From Clonostachys chloroleuca (lineage: Eukaryota > Ascomycota > Sordariomycetes > Hypocreales > Bionectriaceae), in contig JBANAY010000003.1 in NCBI GenBank assembly GCA_037952775.1, forward strand, positions 26,722,001-26,786,000: DNA of 64,000 bases, in the 5' to 3' direction. The notes below the pieces were generated by a model, which saw only the letters and a program-made list of their open reading frames with translations, was not told the origin of the DNA and ran no database searches. Of the stretch, positions 10,121 through 22,241 are shown in pieces. Both the position numbers and the translations under genes were made by a program. The number at the start of each line of letters is the position of its first letter. The stretch's first letter is position 1.

Positions 10121-12184
10121 ATGAAACGCGCTCGTTTCCTTGACTCCGAGGACCCACAAGGGCCGGATGAGAGCCGTCAACACCAGCCCAAGATCTCACG
10201 GAGGATACGTGCCTGTAAGTTAGCCCCAGCACTGGTTATGTGAATACATCTCAAACAAAGATTAGGCCAACGATGTCAGAGCCGTAAGGTCAAGTGCGAC
10301 ATTGAGCCTTCTCAGTCTAAATGTGTAAGATGTCTGCGTTTCGGGGCGGAATGTATATTCAACAAAAATCTTCAAGCAGTGTTGGAAGACAGGAGTGACT
10401 GGCGAGAGGGAGTCGAGTCCCAGCTTCAGCTGCTGCAGACATCTCTAGCAGATGTCCAGAGCCAACTAGCTTCAATGCGGGCATCGCAAGGCTTGGAATT
10501 ACCGGTGGCTCGCAGCACACCCAATACAAGCCCCAACCAGAGCCTTCCAACTCCGAATGTAACCGCAATGACCCGAGAGAATTCGCCCGACAACATTAAT
10601 GATGGTGAAAGCGATGCTGAGGCCAGAGATGATCAGGTGATTGTCGGCGCCCCCATGGCTAGTCTCTTCAAAGTCACTAGACTGAGAAACATACGAAGTG
10701 ATCCCGGCTCTCACCGGCATGGGCCAGTGACATCCGACCGGGGCCAGCCCATGGATTTCATCGACGAGGACCGAGCTTGCCTAGCTGATGCCGAGAAGCT
10801 TTTCACAACCTTCAAGGGGACACTCAACGCATATTTGTGGGGAGGAGTAGTATTGGCCCATGAGACTCTGGCCTCTGCCCGCCAGTCATCGCCACTATTG
10901 GTGGCAGCGATCCTCGCTGTGACCGCCCTTCACACGCAAGATGAGGGGCAAAGTTTTGACCGTTACTACCCGATACTATTGGAGATTGCTGGGCAAAGCC
11001 TCTTTCAAAGATACCACAACCTCGATGACATTAGGGGTTTGTGCATCGGTGCCTTTTGGCTTTCCGATGTCAGTTGGAAGTTATCAGGTCTTGCTGTGCG
11101 CATTGCCACCGAGCTGAATATCCATCAGTCATGCGCAAAGGCACTGAGAGGCGATGCAGCCCACTTTGAGAAGGCGAGGCTATGGTACGTCTTGTATGTG
11201 TGCGACCATCACTTCAGCATCGCCTACGGGCGACCTCCCGTGATCAACGAAGACATGACCATCACAAACCATCAAGCGTTTCTAGACCTGCCAGGAGCTA
11301 CTAAATCCGACATTCGACTCCACAGCCAGGTGGGAATATTCATGATCCTTAGCCGTGTCGACTGTAGCTTTGGTACCGATAGATCCAGACTTGTGGCGAA
11401 CGACGAGTTTGAGTCCATCCGGCGCTATGGCGCTGACATCGATCAATGGAGGCGAAAATGGGAACAAAGGCTAGGTATGATAGTATCTCCCCTAGATTTG
11501 ATTTTGTCATGTAACAGTCCTAACGAGGTGCTAGACCCCAACCCAGACATTGGAGATTATCCAGCTAAAGGAGTTACCCTCCATTATCACTTTGCTCGGC
11601 TGCAACTGTTCGGTGTAAGCCTCAGAGGACTTAGCCCCGAATCTCACCCAATAATCTCCACAGAGCGGCAAGAGTTCATCAACGTCGCGTTGAAGAGTGC
11701 TTCCTCTGCCTTGCACCTAATTTTGGAGGACCCTGACATTCGCAAAGCCGTAGTTGGTGTTCCACTATACTTGCTAACTACCATCTCGCATGCGTCCATT
11801 TTCTTAATGAAGGTCCATTCGAAGTGGAGATTGGCCAATTTCCAGGTTGGCTTCCACGAAATTGTGCACCTTATCGAGGCAATAGTGGTGTTGCTCGATG
11901 ACACCAGGGGTTGTTCCAGGCATGTCAACCAGTATATTGCAAATGGGCTCCGCAGCATGCTGGAGAAGTTCCGGAGATGGGAGACATCGAACGAGCTACA
12001 GATGCAGACACCCGCCAACGACAGCAATATGCTTCTGGGCTGGAATGAATCCCGGCAAGGATGGGGTACAGAGACGGATTGGGGATTCGGCGGCGCCGGG
12101 CTATCAGACCAGTTCGGGTTTGGCTCTGACTACTACCACATGGATCTCTTGGGAATTCTTGGATCCCAAATGCCCGAGTCATGA
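10121..12184 (+). CDS. Zn2Cys6 transcription factor beside the acid-sugar enzyme
   Basis: Exon 1 (10121-10214) and a 51-nt intron (10215-10265, GTAAGT...TTAG) lead into the zinc cluster: ACQRCQSRKVKCD, then SQSKCVRCLRFGAEC, six cysteines in order. A short coiled-coil-like linker follows (VESQLQLLQTSLADVQSQL). The fungal-specific TF domain follows (LVAAILAVTALHTQDEGQ; LCIGAFWLSDVSWKLSGLAV; ARLWYVLYVCDHHFSIAYGR). The protein is about 670 aa, normal for the family, and ends GILGSQMPES. It is divergent from the dehydrogenase-kinase gene and followed in the same direction by an MFS transporter, so it is a good candidate for the local pathway regulator. The inducer is not known. Confidence 0.88.
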
Positions 12185-12519
12185 GCTAGCTCTCCCCTAT
12201 TTTATCCATCGCAATACATACACGCTTGGCTTTTGTAGAACGAATTGGCCAATCGGTGTGATGGCCGCCACATCCAAGGTCCCACTCATGGGAGAAGGCC
12301 TAGATCCCATGGCTCGTCTCCACATTGTTTATGTTGGAGTAGGTTGGGTAACTGGGGGCGGATCCCCTCAGGGCTGTTCTCCGCATCTTCTAGACTTTCT
12401 GGGGAATCTTCAAACTACAAAAAGGAGGTGTATCCGTCCCATCTCAAGTTCAACTTCAATCCAGACAGCCAACATCTCCCTTGACCTTCAGGAGAACACA
12501 GAACTCTGAAGTCAGCAAA
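12185..12519. other. Spacer and transporter leader
   Basis: A 335-bp spacer between the regulator stop and the transporter ATG. The last 120 nt are C/A-rich with CATCTCAAGTTCAACTTC-type leader sequence. No separate gene seen. Confidence 0.45.
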
Positions 12520-14024
12520 ATGGCCAACGACAAGGCATCCATCGAACTCAAGGAGAGCCTAGAGAACAGGGATGTCAATGTCATGACTCCTGAGCTCGCT
12601 GAGGCGCTGAGAAACTATGTACCAGGATCGCCCGAGGAGAAACAACTCATCCGAAAGATTGACTTTTTCCTCATGCCCATGCTCTGGATCATGTATATTT
12701 TAAATTACATCGACCGGACGAACATTGTGAGTGCTCTACAAAAGGCGAGACACAATCATGATAAGATTATCTAATTCTTACAGGGAAATGCCATGATCGC
12801 GGGAATGGGTGACGATCTAGGGCTCACAGACGAAAAATACGCCTGGGTTCTGTCAATCTTCTTCTTTGGCTATCTGATTTGCGAAGTTCCCTCCAACATG
12901 ATTCTCAGCCGGAGCCGCCATCCATCTTCCTGCCTGCTATCATGCTGATCTGGGGTGCTCTCAGTGCGGTCATGGCGAAGGCCGATAGCTACGGCGCAAT
13001 GCTTGCCTTCCGGTTCATTCTGGGCTGTATTGAGGCTGGGTTTTTCCCCGGCGTTCTTTATCTCCTCAGTTGTTGGTACACCAAAAAGGAGCTTGGAAAG
13101 CGATTTGCCATTTTCTACACAGCAGCTGTGCTCTCGGGCGCATTTGGAGGCATCTTTGCAGGCGCTGTTACCTCCAAGCTCCACGATGCGCACGGAATTT
13201 CTGGGTGGAGATGGCTGTTCATTGTTGAGGGTGTTGCCACTGTTGGAGTTGCAATAATCGCCTTCTTCGTCCTCCTTGACTACCCAAGCACCTCCAAGCA
13301 GCTCACTCCCGAGCAGAGAAACCTGGCCGCTATCCGCATCATCGCCGACGGTATCGCCTCAGGGGACCAGAACACAGCCCGTCTTACCCACTGGCAGGCT
13401 TTCCTCGCGGCCATCTCCGACCCCCGGACATACCTCTTCATCGTGCTTTTCATGCTCGATGTTGGCGCAGGGACGATTTCGTACTTCATCCCAACCATTA
13501 CTGTCACTCTCGGCTACGACAAGACCACTGCTCAGTACATGACTGTTCCCATCTACGCCACTGCTGCTGTTGTGCTGAATATCGTTGCGTGGTCTTCAGA
13601 TCGTCAGGTTGAGCGACGATGGCACATCACCGCCGCCCTGGCCCTTGGATGTGTTGGCAGTGTCGTTTGCGCCGCCGTGAGCACACCTATCGTTCGCTAC
13701 GTCATGGTGTGCTTCATTGCTTCGGGTATCTGGACCGCATTGCCTCTTATTCTGTCTTGGACCAGCGGAACCATCAGCCTGCCACCTGAGAAGCGAGCTG
13801 TCGTTCTGGCAATGGTCAACGCATTCGGTAATTTTTCAAGTGTATATGGCAGCAGAATCTGGCCCTCGTGGGACAAGCCTACTTATCATATTGGCTTCGG
13901 AGTAACGGCCGGTTTCCTGGGAGTTGGTATGGTTTTGGCAGCCGTGCTTCCAGTCATCTTTAACCTTCTCCCAAACAAAGAGTCTGCCACTCATACTGAA
14001 GCTGAGGGTGAGGACCGAGCATGA
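12520..14024 (+). pseudogene. MFS transporter, anion:cation symporter (allantoate/Dal5-like) family, with a 1-nt frame break
   Basis: Exon 1 is 12520-12726, with a 57-nt intron (12727-12783, GTGAGT...TTACAG) after the YIDRTNI motif. Exon 2 continues GNAMIAGMGDDLGL and ICEVPSNMILSRSR, then goes out of frame at about 12917-12919. The next frame picks up at once with PSIFLPAIMLIWGALSAVMA and runs to the stop at 14024, with all later TM segments (FRFILGCIEAGFFPGVLYLL; SGWRWLFIVEGVATVGVAII; YFIPTITVTLGYDK). The expected RPSIF codons need one more C in the GCCGCCA run. Either the gene is recently inactivated or the sequence has a single-base error. The family imports carboxylates, vitamins and allantoate-like anions, which fits uptake of an acid sugar for the neighbouring enzyme. 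It lies co-directionally 335 bp after the regulator. Confidence 0.82.
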
Positions 14025-14766
14025 GGACAAAATTTGTACGACATCAGAGTAAATGACTCTACTATTGGTACTATAGCATGGCATTAGATGTTGGGTATTT
14101 TCTATTCTGGTAAAAGTTGCCAAGCAATAACAATGTACACTCTTCCGCCATGAATTTTGCTCGCCCACCCTTGAAGTGCAGTCACATGTTTGTGCCTCTA
14201 AAGTTCATATCAAGTCATTTTAACGTTACTTTTGGAAACATAATAGAACCATTTGTCTTGTCAGTTTAGAAGCTGTGGGTACCTCTTTCAATGATTCTTC
14301 TTTTGACCTCGAAGAACTGCCCCTTATTGGGGATTGCCCATGACCTAACCTAATTCAAGCACTTAGTGACCCGTCCTTGTCTTCTCTAGAATGACCATAA
14401 ATTTTACGGCCTTCCTTCGAGAACACAACGAAAATTTTGATATGCTATCGGCTTAGCCTTCTGGAAGTCTGGCGCGCACCATACTTCCATATCTGGACGA
14501 GCAGACATCTCTTATCTCGCCCCTTGCAAATAAGGCTATGTTCAGCGGTAGAAGCGTCCAATGATATTCCATATTATTCAAATACGAAAATAAAGCTTAT
14601 AGTCCTTATTGATCTCTCATCATCAATCAGATTCTCTAGTCAAGGATGCGCACCAACTATATATTGCTAAGGCCGTGGATAAAGCCTTATTCTGTTTTCT
14701 AGCATTGAGTTCAACCACAACTTATCTATGCAACGCTTCACGATTTATTTTTACAGCTTATAATAT

Positions 14767-14767
<1 letters not shown>
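14025..14767. other. Intergenic region, no gene seen
   Basis: About 0.74 kb of A/T-rich spacer between the transporter and the A tract. Only short unconvincing frames on both strands. Confidence 0.5.

Positions 14768-14814
<47 letters not shown>
14768..14814 (+). repeat. 47-nt poly(A) tract
   Basis: An uninterrupted run of 47 A residues, preceded by AATATC and ending one base before an ATG (14816). Such a long pure homopolymer is rare in a fungal promoter. It could be a slippage-prone tract, the 3' end of a retroposed copy, or an assembly artefact. Confidence 0.9.
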
Positions 14815-14815
<1 letters not shown>

Positions 14816-15756
14816 ATGCAGGGCTTAAATGACGATGACATCAAGAGGATAGAGGATCTTCATATCAGCAAGGGCAAGCACAGCCAATACGAGATTACCT
14901 GCCTCTCCTTGACCTTCCATCCAACGGATAGCTTATGTTTGAAATTTTTAACCAGGTAATCAATACAATCATCCTCCCGTAGGGCCTCCAGTACTCTATC
15001 AGGGCTATGTGGACGATTTCGCTCCTCCAGCCGGTCCTCCTCCTGGGAGGCCACCGGCCAATGACCTTATGACGAAAGAGTCTTACGAGCCTTTGGCTCC
15101 ACTGGACAAGAACAAGAAGGACAAGAAGTGCTGGGGAATATCGCCTGACAATATACTTGGCTTTGCCGCGGGCGCAGCGGTAGGGGCTACAGTAGGTAGT
15201 GTGGTAGGCTACAAGGCTGGCAAGCGCAAAGGTGAGTTGTATCACCCTAGTGCCCACGTATGATGTTACTTCATTAACACTTTCATTTCCTTTTCAAGGC
15301 AAGAAGGAGGAGATGGAGAGAAAGGAAGAGAACGAAGCCACGGGGAGCGAGGATGGCGAGGACAATAGTGAAGGAGAAGATGCCGTTGAGGAAAAAAGCA
15401 CGGCATATGCGGAGTATTCACACTTCAACGAGTGGCCGCTGCTGGATGTCGACCGCGAGTGCGACATTTGTGATGAGACTACATGTATCCTTGGGCCCTA
15501 TATCCACTGCAAGAAATGCAACGATGGCGACTTCGATATATGTCAGGGTTGCCTCTTTCAAGGATTCGGCTGCAAAGGCAAAGGTCACAAGTGGCTCAAA
15601 CAGTATCTCAGGTGCTTCTGTGATCCGTGCGGCCAGCTGATCCAAGGCTGGTATTGGCGTTGTCCCATTTGTAACGACGGCTGTGATATTGCCAGAGCTG
15701 TGGAGACGACAACGACCAACAGTGCTTTGATCAGCCAAGTCATGAATATACGCTGA
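14816..15756 (+). CDS. Glycine-zipper plus ZZ-like zinc-finger protein
   Basis: Proposed exons: 14816-14873, 14956-15231 and 15299-15756. The second intron (15232-15298, GTGAGT...TCAAG) is ordinary; the first would be a GC-AG intron (GCAAGC...CCAG). The N terminus is Pro/Tyr-rich (PPVGPPVLYQGY). A glycine-rich alternating segment follows (NILGFAAGAAVGATVGSVVG), resembling a glycine zipper, then a basic/acidic linker. A C-terminal cysteine cluster (CDICDETTC, CKKCNDGDFDICQGCLF, CFCDPCGQ, CPICNDGCD) has the spacing of ZZ-type zinc fingers. ZZ fingers mediate protein contacts; glycine zippers form membrane or self-associating helices. The combination suggests a membrane-interacting signalling protein, but no function is established. 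The start is uncertain because of the unusual first intron. Confidence 0.62.
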
Positions 15757-17712
15757 TTGGTATTCCTTCTCGCCACTAGTCATACATAGAAGTTATTATA
15801 TTTACTCTGACACTCATAGGGTATCATAAATACTGAGGTTAAGTCCATAATAGTTAGATTCAACAAAATATCTATGGTCTTCTTGATTTACCCTTGTTCT
15901 TCAAGGCTCTTGCAACACCTATAACCCTTCATCTCAACCCAGCTCTCAAGGTTCGCCAGCGCGTGTGTTGAATTAAAATCTGTGACTATGCTAAGAAAGA
16001 CATAGAAACTATCACAGGTGCTGGGGAACTACTACTCTCCTATAAAACGCCGACCAAATACAATCCAACCAAATCTGCACCCTTGCAATCCAACTAAGAA
16101 CTGAGATAACAATTCCAATGTAATCCACCATCAATTCCCTCATCTCTGTAAGTTATGCTATAGCAGACAACTCATTCCAGAGCTTCCTAATCATCCCCTG
16201 GGTTACAGTTCTCACCCTCTACCTTCCGATATTCTGTCAATCCAGGGCCAACTGAAGATCATTTTTACTCTCAAATAGAGCAGCAACCTCCTGGAACTTA
16301 TTTTTCATACATCAATCGAAGAAGATATAGTAGTAAGGACCATTTAGATACAGAGTAAGACCTAAAAGTTTTATGATGTCTCCTATTCGAAATACTTAGA
16401 GGTCGAGTAGTCTATGACAAATTACTAATCTCGGAACAGCCAATCTCTTGTAAGAGACATTGGTTGCAAAGCGAGAAAAGAGGGGATATACAAGCCTAGA
16501 CGGCACTTCAAGCTGCCGCGACACATGTTAATAACACTGTATCTCAAATTTTATTTACACATGTTGACCGTGAAGATAGGAATGGGAAAAGAAGAAGAAG
16601 CGCGAGGCGCGCCATTGAACTAGAAGAAATGGCTGTAGACCAGAACCTCCACTCAGCCCGCGAGACGAAAACACAAATTCTGTCAAACGCAAGTTTAGCA
16701 CGGCCTTCTCGGTAGCTAGAGAGCAAAGTATAACCAAATCAACCTCTTAGTATGCATGACTGTGCTTCATCATCAGATTGATGCCCACAACTTGACAGCG
16801 TACTGAAATATGGTGAGCTTACCACCTATACTGGAACAATAAATACTTAACAAAACAGATGATGCCTTAGTAGTCTTGGACCTAGCTGAGCCTTAAGTTT
16901 CATGGTGAAGTTGTTGCAGCGGCTTCTTGAGAATGATTGGGAAATGATGAAAGTGCAGGGTAGCAAACGGGTGACAGAAACCATATAGAAGGTATATATA
17001 TTGATTTATTTCTTTTGTACTGCTAACTTCCCCATCTATTGTACAAAGAAGTCTGTTCATAAACCTTCTCCCATTAGGTGGCTCATTTCTTTTGTCACCC
17101 ACTTGGGAGCAAGGGTACCTTGGTACTTAGCGGGATAACCCCGGCATGTAGATTTCTGATCACGTGATAGCGGACCCAGATTTCAAGACAAGGTAGGAGC
17201 TAAGGCGACCAGCCTCCACATTTTTCCTCCCTGCACATTCCCAGCACCACAAATCATCACCTCACCCTCACCACCACGCCTGCATCACTACCATCATTTC
17301 GTCACATCAAATCGGTTTGTCATTCTGCAAGTCTCGCTCGGCTAAGTGGACACTCGATCTCAGGTCACCTCGCAACCAAGCCGGTGTAAAATTCCGTGAC
17401 CTACTCACGGCGCGCGCGCTCTGAAAGGCACGGGGCATTGTTCTTTGCGAGGCCCTCGATTGATCTGGTCGTCGGACGGTCAGTCAGACAAGCAGAAGAA
17501 GCTGCCGGTGGTTTTTTCTTTTTGTTTCTCACTATTAACCTGTTCACCTTCCATCTTATCCGCCATTTCGATTCTGGGATCGAACCCGAGTCAAGGCTGC
17601 TCGGGCCAACTTCAAAAAGCCTGGGCGGGCGGGATCTTACCCTCTGTTCTGAGGGCAAGGGCCTTGATTTTTCCTTTATTTGATACTGACCCTTTTCCAG
17701 ACCTAATCCGCG
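15757..17712. other. Long intergenic region
   Basis: Nearly 2 kb without a convincing gene. The distal 500 bp (from about 17215) are rich in CACC/CTC motifs and serve as promoter and leader of the next gene. A B-box-like stretch on the minus strand near 17576-17590 lacks an A box, so no tRNA is called. Confidence 0.5.
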
Positions 17713-19118
17713 ATGTCCTCCGATGAGGAACCCAGATCCGAAAAGGCCGACGCGTTTCGAACCGAATCTCGCGCGACCCAAAACGATGGAGAGCGAGGGG
17801 CCGGTTTGCCCTCGAAGTCCGAGAACGTTCGCATTCCAGGCGTGTTGGCGGTGGTATCATGGATCGATCCGGATGGCCAAGAGCAAATTCTTGACACTAG
17901 AACAGAAGTCTTAATCCAGTACTGCATACCTCCAGTCAATACACTGTTCATTCGACTTCAGTTCGAGATATCTCAACCTTCGCGCCGTGGTCCCAAGCAC
18001 CTTTATGTCTTTCTTCGCCCTCATCACATACGGTCGCTAGCTGTAATGGGTGAGCAAGACGATCTTTCGAATACAACAATTTTTGTGAAGAAGGCATTGG
18101 GTTCTGATGATGTACATTCTTTGTCCGTGACCACGCACGGGCCAGGTGCTTTGGTGATCCCAAAAGATTTCAACCCTAGTGCTCTTAGTCCCGATGTACA
18201 ACAGGTTGTTTCTCTGATGGAGTCCCTAAAGGCTGGACTCCTGTCACGCAAGTCTTTCAATCTTCGCTTCCCACGCCACTGTATCCTCGAAGACACCTTA
18301 CTAGAGCTGTGCCAAGCTGCTTCGACTCCAGGCTTACTGAAGTCTGATGCACGATTAGATGATTTGAATAGTCTCTATGGAGGGAGAGGGGGTCAGGTTA
18401 TAGCAGTCGATTTCCAAGTTGCTACGCTTGACGTTGACTCGCCTCCATCATATGACGCAACTCATGCCAATGCTTTGGCTGAATCACTCTCATTTGACAA
18501 AGGTACAAGGACCACAAGTTATTATGCCTCATGTACCCTCTCACTAACGAGGAACCCCATATCGTAGCGAGACCGCGTAATAAGAGACGGCGGCGAGAAG
18601 CCCCTTCGGCCAGCAACCCTTCTGTTCCAGCGGACCCAGATGTGACTCCCGCAACTTTAAAATTGTTTACAGACCACATCGACAGTTTCATTGATGCTCG
18701 TATTGATCAACGTATCAAGTCATACACGGACGACGCCATTGATGCACGAATAAACAATAGATTGGTGTCACATATTGACAAAATCATTGACGAACGAGTT
18801 GGCATCCGCATCGATGCCGCCGTGGAGAAGTTCCTTGCGCCCATAGAGTCAAGGCTCACTACAATCCAGAGATCAATCGAGAGCTCAAAGACGGAGTTTG
18901 AAGTTTCACGATATGAATTTGAGCGAGATATCAAGGATCTACGCGAAGAGACCGAGGATGTCTTGACGACAAGATTTGATCAAGAAATATCCGAAGCGAA
19001 GGAAGATATACACGACTATGCGAGGGCCCAAATAGAGGATGCGAAGAAGGATATTATCAAGCGCCTTCGCGAGGAACCACTCAAATGTGTGGTTAACATG
19101 GAGTTTGACACCATTTGA
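17713..19118 (+). CDS. Conserved-looking hypothetical protein with C-terminal coiled coil
   Basis: Two exons (17713-18502 and 18568-19118) joined by a 65-nt intron (GTACAA...CACTAAC...GTAG) with a good branch site give about 446 aa. The N-terminal half is globular (VLAVVSWIDPDGQEQILDTR; LYVFLRPHHIRSLAV) with no motif I recognise. After the intron comes a basic patch (RNKRRRREAP) that could be a nuclear signal. A long charged helical region follows with repeated ID/DARI units (IDARIDQRIKSY, IDARINNRL, IDERVGIRIDAAV), predicted as coiled coil. It is probably a nuclear scaffold-type protein; no enzymatic motif is visible. Confidence 0.78.
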
Positions 19119-20161
19119 GATTGGATACACATTATATTCTGGCATATACAAAGCAGTCCCCTGTTGACAGAGCGCATTCTCATAGCGATAATTGCAAAGA
19201 GGTACCCAAAATCATCCCGATAAGAACTGGTTGTTAAGATGGGGTGCCTGAGAATCTCGTGATATGTATGAAAATCAGCCTCCACCAAGACTGGCGACGC
19301 GTCACGGCAATATCCTGCCGCCTCAGTCATCGTTTACTTCGTAACTTGGCCTCGAATTATGGAAGAATTACCACTCTATCACTATAAAGCGGGGAATAAC
19401 ACACGATGATCGACTTGTTGTGCCATTCGCACGGTTTAGCTTTCCGCACTAAGGTACTACATGTTGTCGTAGGCATCCTACTCTTGGGTTTCTATTTTGC
19501 CTACGGGCAGAAGGCATACATCGGAAAATATCAAGCGGACCACGGCCAATCTCCTAAGTATCCAGTCTGGCGGGTAATATGAGAGTCCCTTGTCACGGAG
19601 AGTTAAGTGCCGTTTGCTACCCATCCCAATCGGGATGGATGGAGGTCTGAAGCCTGCCGCGATTTGACCGGGTATGACTTCGATAACCAGGGTAGGGCTG
19701 AACTTCCAATTGAGGTCAGCATGTCGTGCTTTTCTTTTACAGTCCGATGCCAATCTGAGCCAAATATTGATCTCTCCGCTGACTTGACTCGTAGGGAACA
19801 AAGAGGACTGAGAAGACGCGTCATCTGCAGTTCTGCAAGTGATCTCATGCTCCTATATCTTGAACTACAGATTGGCCTAGGAAGTCCCACCTGAAGACTA
19901 GGGTTGTCGAACGAAATTAACATAGCATACGTGTGGATAGATGCTAAAATTGTTCCGATGCTAAATTGTCGGTATCATGTCCGTCGGAATGAACCCGAGG
20001 TTCCATATTGCCTCCTTGAGCCTTGCGGGAATGTGCACATTCTCATTATATAAATGCAGGAAGCCATTCCTTAGACTTCTACCTGCCTTTCTTCCTACAA
20101 CCCTGGGGATCCCCAATCTTAGGAGACTAATTCCAAGCTCCGGCACAGTCATTTCTCTAAT
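19119..20161. other. Intergenic region and pectin lyase promoter
   Basis: About 1 kb without gene-like frames. TATATAAA at 20047-20054 lies about 110 nt before the pectin lyase ATG and is a credible TATA box; a pyrimidine-rich leader follows. Confidence 0.5.
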
Positions 20162-21650
20162 ATGAAGTTCTCGACTCTCTTCTCGCCGGTTGCTCTGGCT
20201 GCCCTGGTGCGAGCTCAGAGTAAAGGCACAGCTTTTGGTTTCGCTGCCGGAACCACTGGAGGAGGTACGGCCACTCCGGTGTATCCCACTACCAATGACC
20301 AGTAAGTGTTTGGTAGCTAAGAGAAAGATATGGTGATTGACAATCCAGTATAGGCTCGTTGGGTACTTGACGGACTCTTCAGCCCGTGTGATCATGATTG
20401 ACCGTACTTTTGACTTCCGGTCCTCTGCGGGCACTACCACCACCAACTGCTGCAGTGATGATAGAACCACCAAGTGTCCTGGCGGAACGTCTCAGGGACA
20501 GCTTTGGATCCAGGACACTTGCGACAGTGGTACTTGGGTGTCCTGCACTTATAACAATGCACCCAGAACCCCAATTGACGTCAAGAGCAACAAGTCTCTT
20601 GTTGGTGTCGGAACCAAGGGTATCATCATGGGCAAGGGCCTTCGTCTCCGCGGCGGCGTCAGCAACATCATTATCCAGAACATCCATTTCACTGTGAGTA
20701 AGCGTCTGGAAGAGAGGAAGAGAACAACCTTCATTCCCATTTTGACCGTATCTGACACCCTAAATAGGAACTGAACCCTCAATTCGTATGGGGTGGCGAT
20801 GCCATCACCCTTGATGGCACTGACAAAGTGTGGATCGAGTAAGGTTCCTCCCAACAAGTTCCTTTTGTCTCTGCCCGAATTGAAACTAACGTGATGCACT
20901 CCAAGCCACAACAAGTTCTCGCTTATAGGAAGACAGATGATTGTTTCCGGCTGGGGAGCCGCTGGTCACGTCACCATTTCAGACAACGAGTTTGATGGCA
21001 GATCTACATGGTCAGCTGGCTGCAACGGCAAACATTACTGGACAGCCTTATTGATAGGCCTGAAGGATTGGTACACCCTCTCCGGCAACTATTTCCATGA
21101 TCTCTCTGGCCGCGCTCCTCATATCGGAACAACCGCTACTTCTTCCGCGATCGTAATGCATGCCGTCAACAACTACTTTGAGGTATATGGCATTCACTTT
21201 ATTTTTATTGCTGCTTTTTACTTTGTACTCGAGCTCTGTCATCTATGGCATCTACTTACCGCTTGCAATAAACACAACCGTTTCTAATCAATTGAGTTCT
21301 AGAACATTGGCGGTCATGCTTTCGACGTGGACAATAACGTCGACCTCCTGATCGAAGGAAACTACTTCCAAACAGTGACCACCCCGATCACGTCCGCCAG
21401 CTACACCAACGGCGGCCGCATCTATTATATCCAGACCGTCGCTGAAGCCTCGAACGCTTCAGGTCAGCTTGGCTATATCCCTGAGTGGAACCGCGGATCC
21501 AGCTCAGGGACGAGTAGCACGCTCGCCAACACCAATGCTCTTTCTGTTCTGGGCCAGTACAAGAGCGCCATTACGTGGAGTCACTGGGCTGTTGCTGATG
21601 TCCCTGCCAACGTCAAGTCGATTGCTGGGATTGGGAAGATCGGCAATTAG
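20162..21650 (+). CDS. Secreted pectin lyase (polysaccharide lyase family 1)
   Basis: Five exons: 20162-20301, 20354-20693, 20768-20838, 20906-21182, 21303-21650. The four GT-AG introns (52, 74, 67 and 120 nt) give a 391-aa protein in phase throughout. It starts with a signal peptide (MKFSTLFSPVALAALVRAQS) and then shows the PL1 beta-helix signatures: VGVGTKGIIMGKGLRLRGG, NIIIQNIHFT, FVWGGDAITLDGTDKVWIDH, LIGRQM, CNGKHYWTALLIG, SGRAPHIG, VNNYFENIGGHAF. The WIDH and ELNPQFVWGGDAI context matches fungal pectin lyases (EC 4.2.2.10) rather than calcium-dependent pectate lyases. It would cleave methyl-esterified pectin outside the cell by beta-elimination, a plant-wall-degrading function. Confidence 0.92.
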
Positions 21651-21859
21651 AATCCGAAAGGTCCATGAGTTCTTGGCAACTATATGCGATCAACGATTAT
21701 GTCAAACTTATTGGATAAGAGATAGTAAATGTGAACGACGTGATGATGAAAAGCTTCTCAATCTTGCGTATTCCACTGTTATGAATATAAACTCAGAGTA
21801 ATGAGACTTCCAGTGACGAAATTTCTGGGGAAAATTTGGCTGTAGACTGCTACATGGGC

Positions 21860-22087
21860 AAGTGGGTGAAATAAAACATGGCACACCACACCAGAGCTCT
21901 TTTCATACAAGTCGCAGACCTCATTCTATTATTAATAATATTGCAATAATAGTAAAACAATGATTATTCTATGTTATATAACTTGATATTGTCTTAATAA
22001 CTGGGTTGATTATTTCGATATTGTGTCAAAATTCAAGGCTGTATAGAGGCTTTGGTATGCCATGTTTTATGTCAGCCACTTGATGGG
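21860..22087. mobile_element. Small inverted-repeat (MITE-like) element, copy A
   Basis: A short A/T-rich segment bounded by imperfect inverted ends. The left end reads AAGTGGGTGAAATAAAACAT (21860 onward). The reverse complement of the right end (22055-22081) reads AAGTGGCTGACATAAAACAT. A related copy lies at 29461-29667. No coding capacity; the exact borders and target duplication are not resolved. Confidence 0.55.
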
Positions 22088-22241
22088 GTAAGCTTGCGAT
22101 GCTTCGTAATTATAGTGATGTCGTGATTGTCAGCACAGGGATCATCGAAAATAGGAGTTGGCCACGAGCGGGGCTGGCTGGACATTCATTACCCGAACAC
22201 CATCACACACCTCGCCTCATCTTGCCTTGGAGCCTCCGACA

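Noticed and set aside
17571..17600. B-box-like GGTTCGATCCC on the minus strand
   Set aside because: No A box at the right distance and no cloverleaf; it lies in the leader of the gene at 17713.
17401..17781. 126-codon minus-strand ORF
   Set aside because: It is the complement of the G/C-rich leader and start of the 17713 gene, with no family resemblance.
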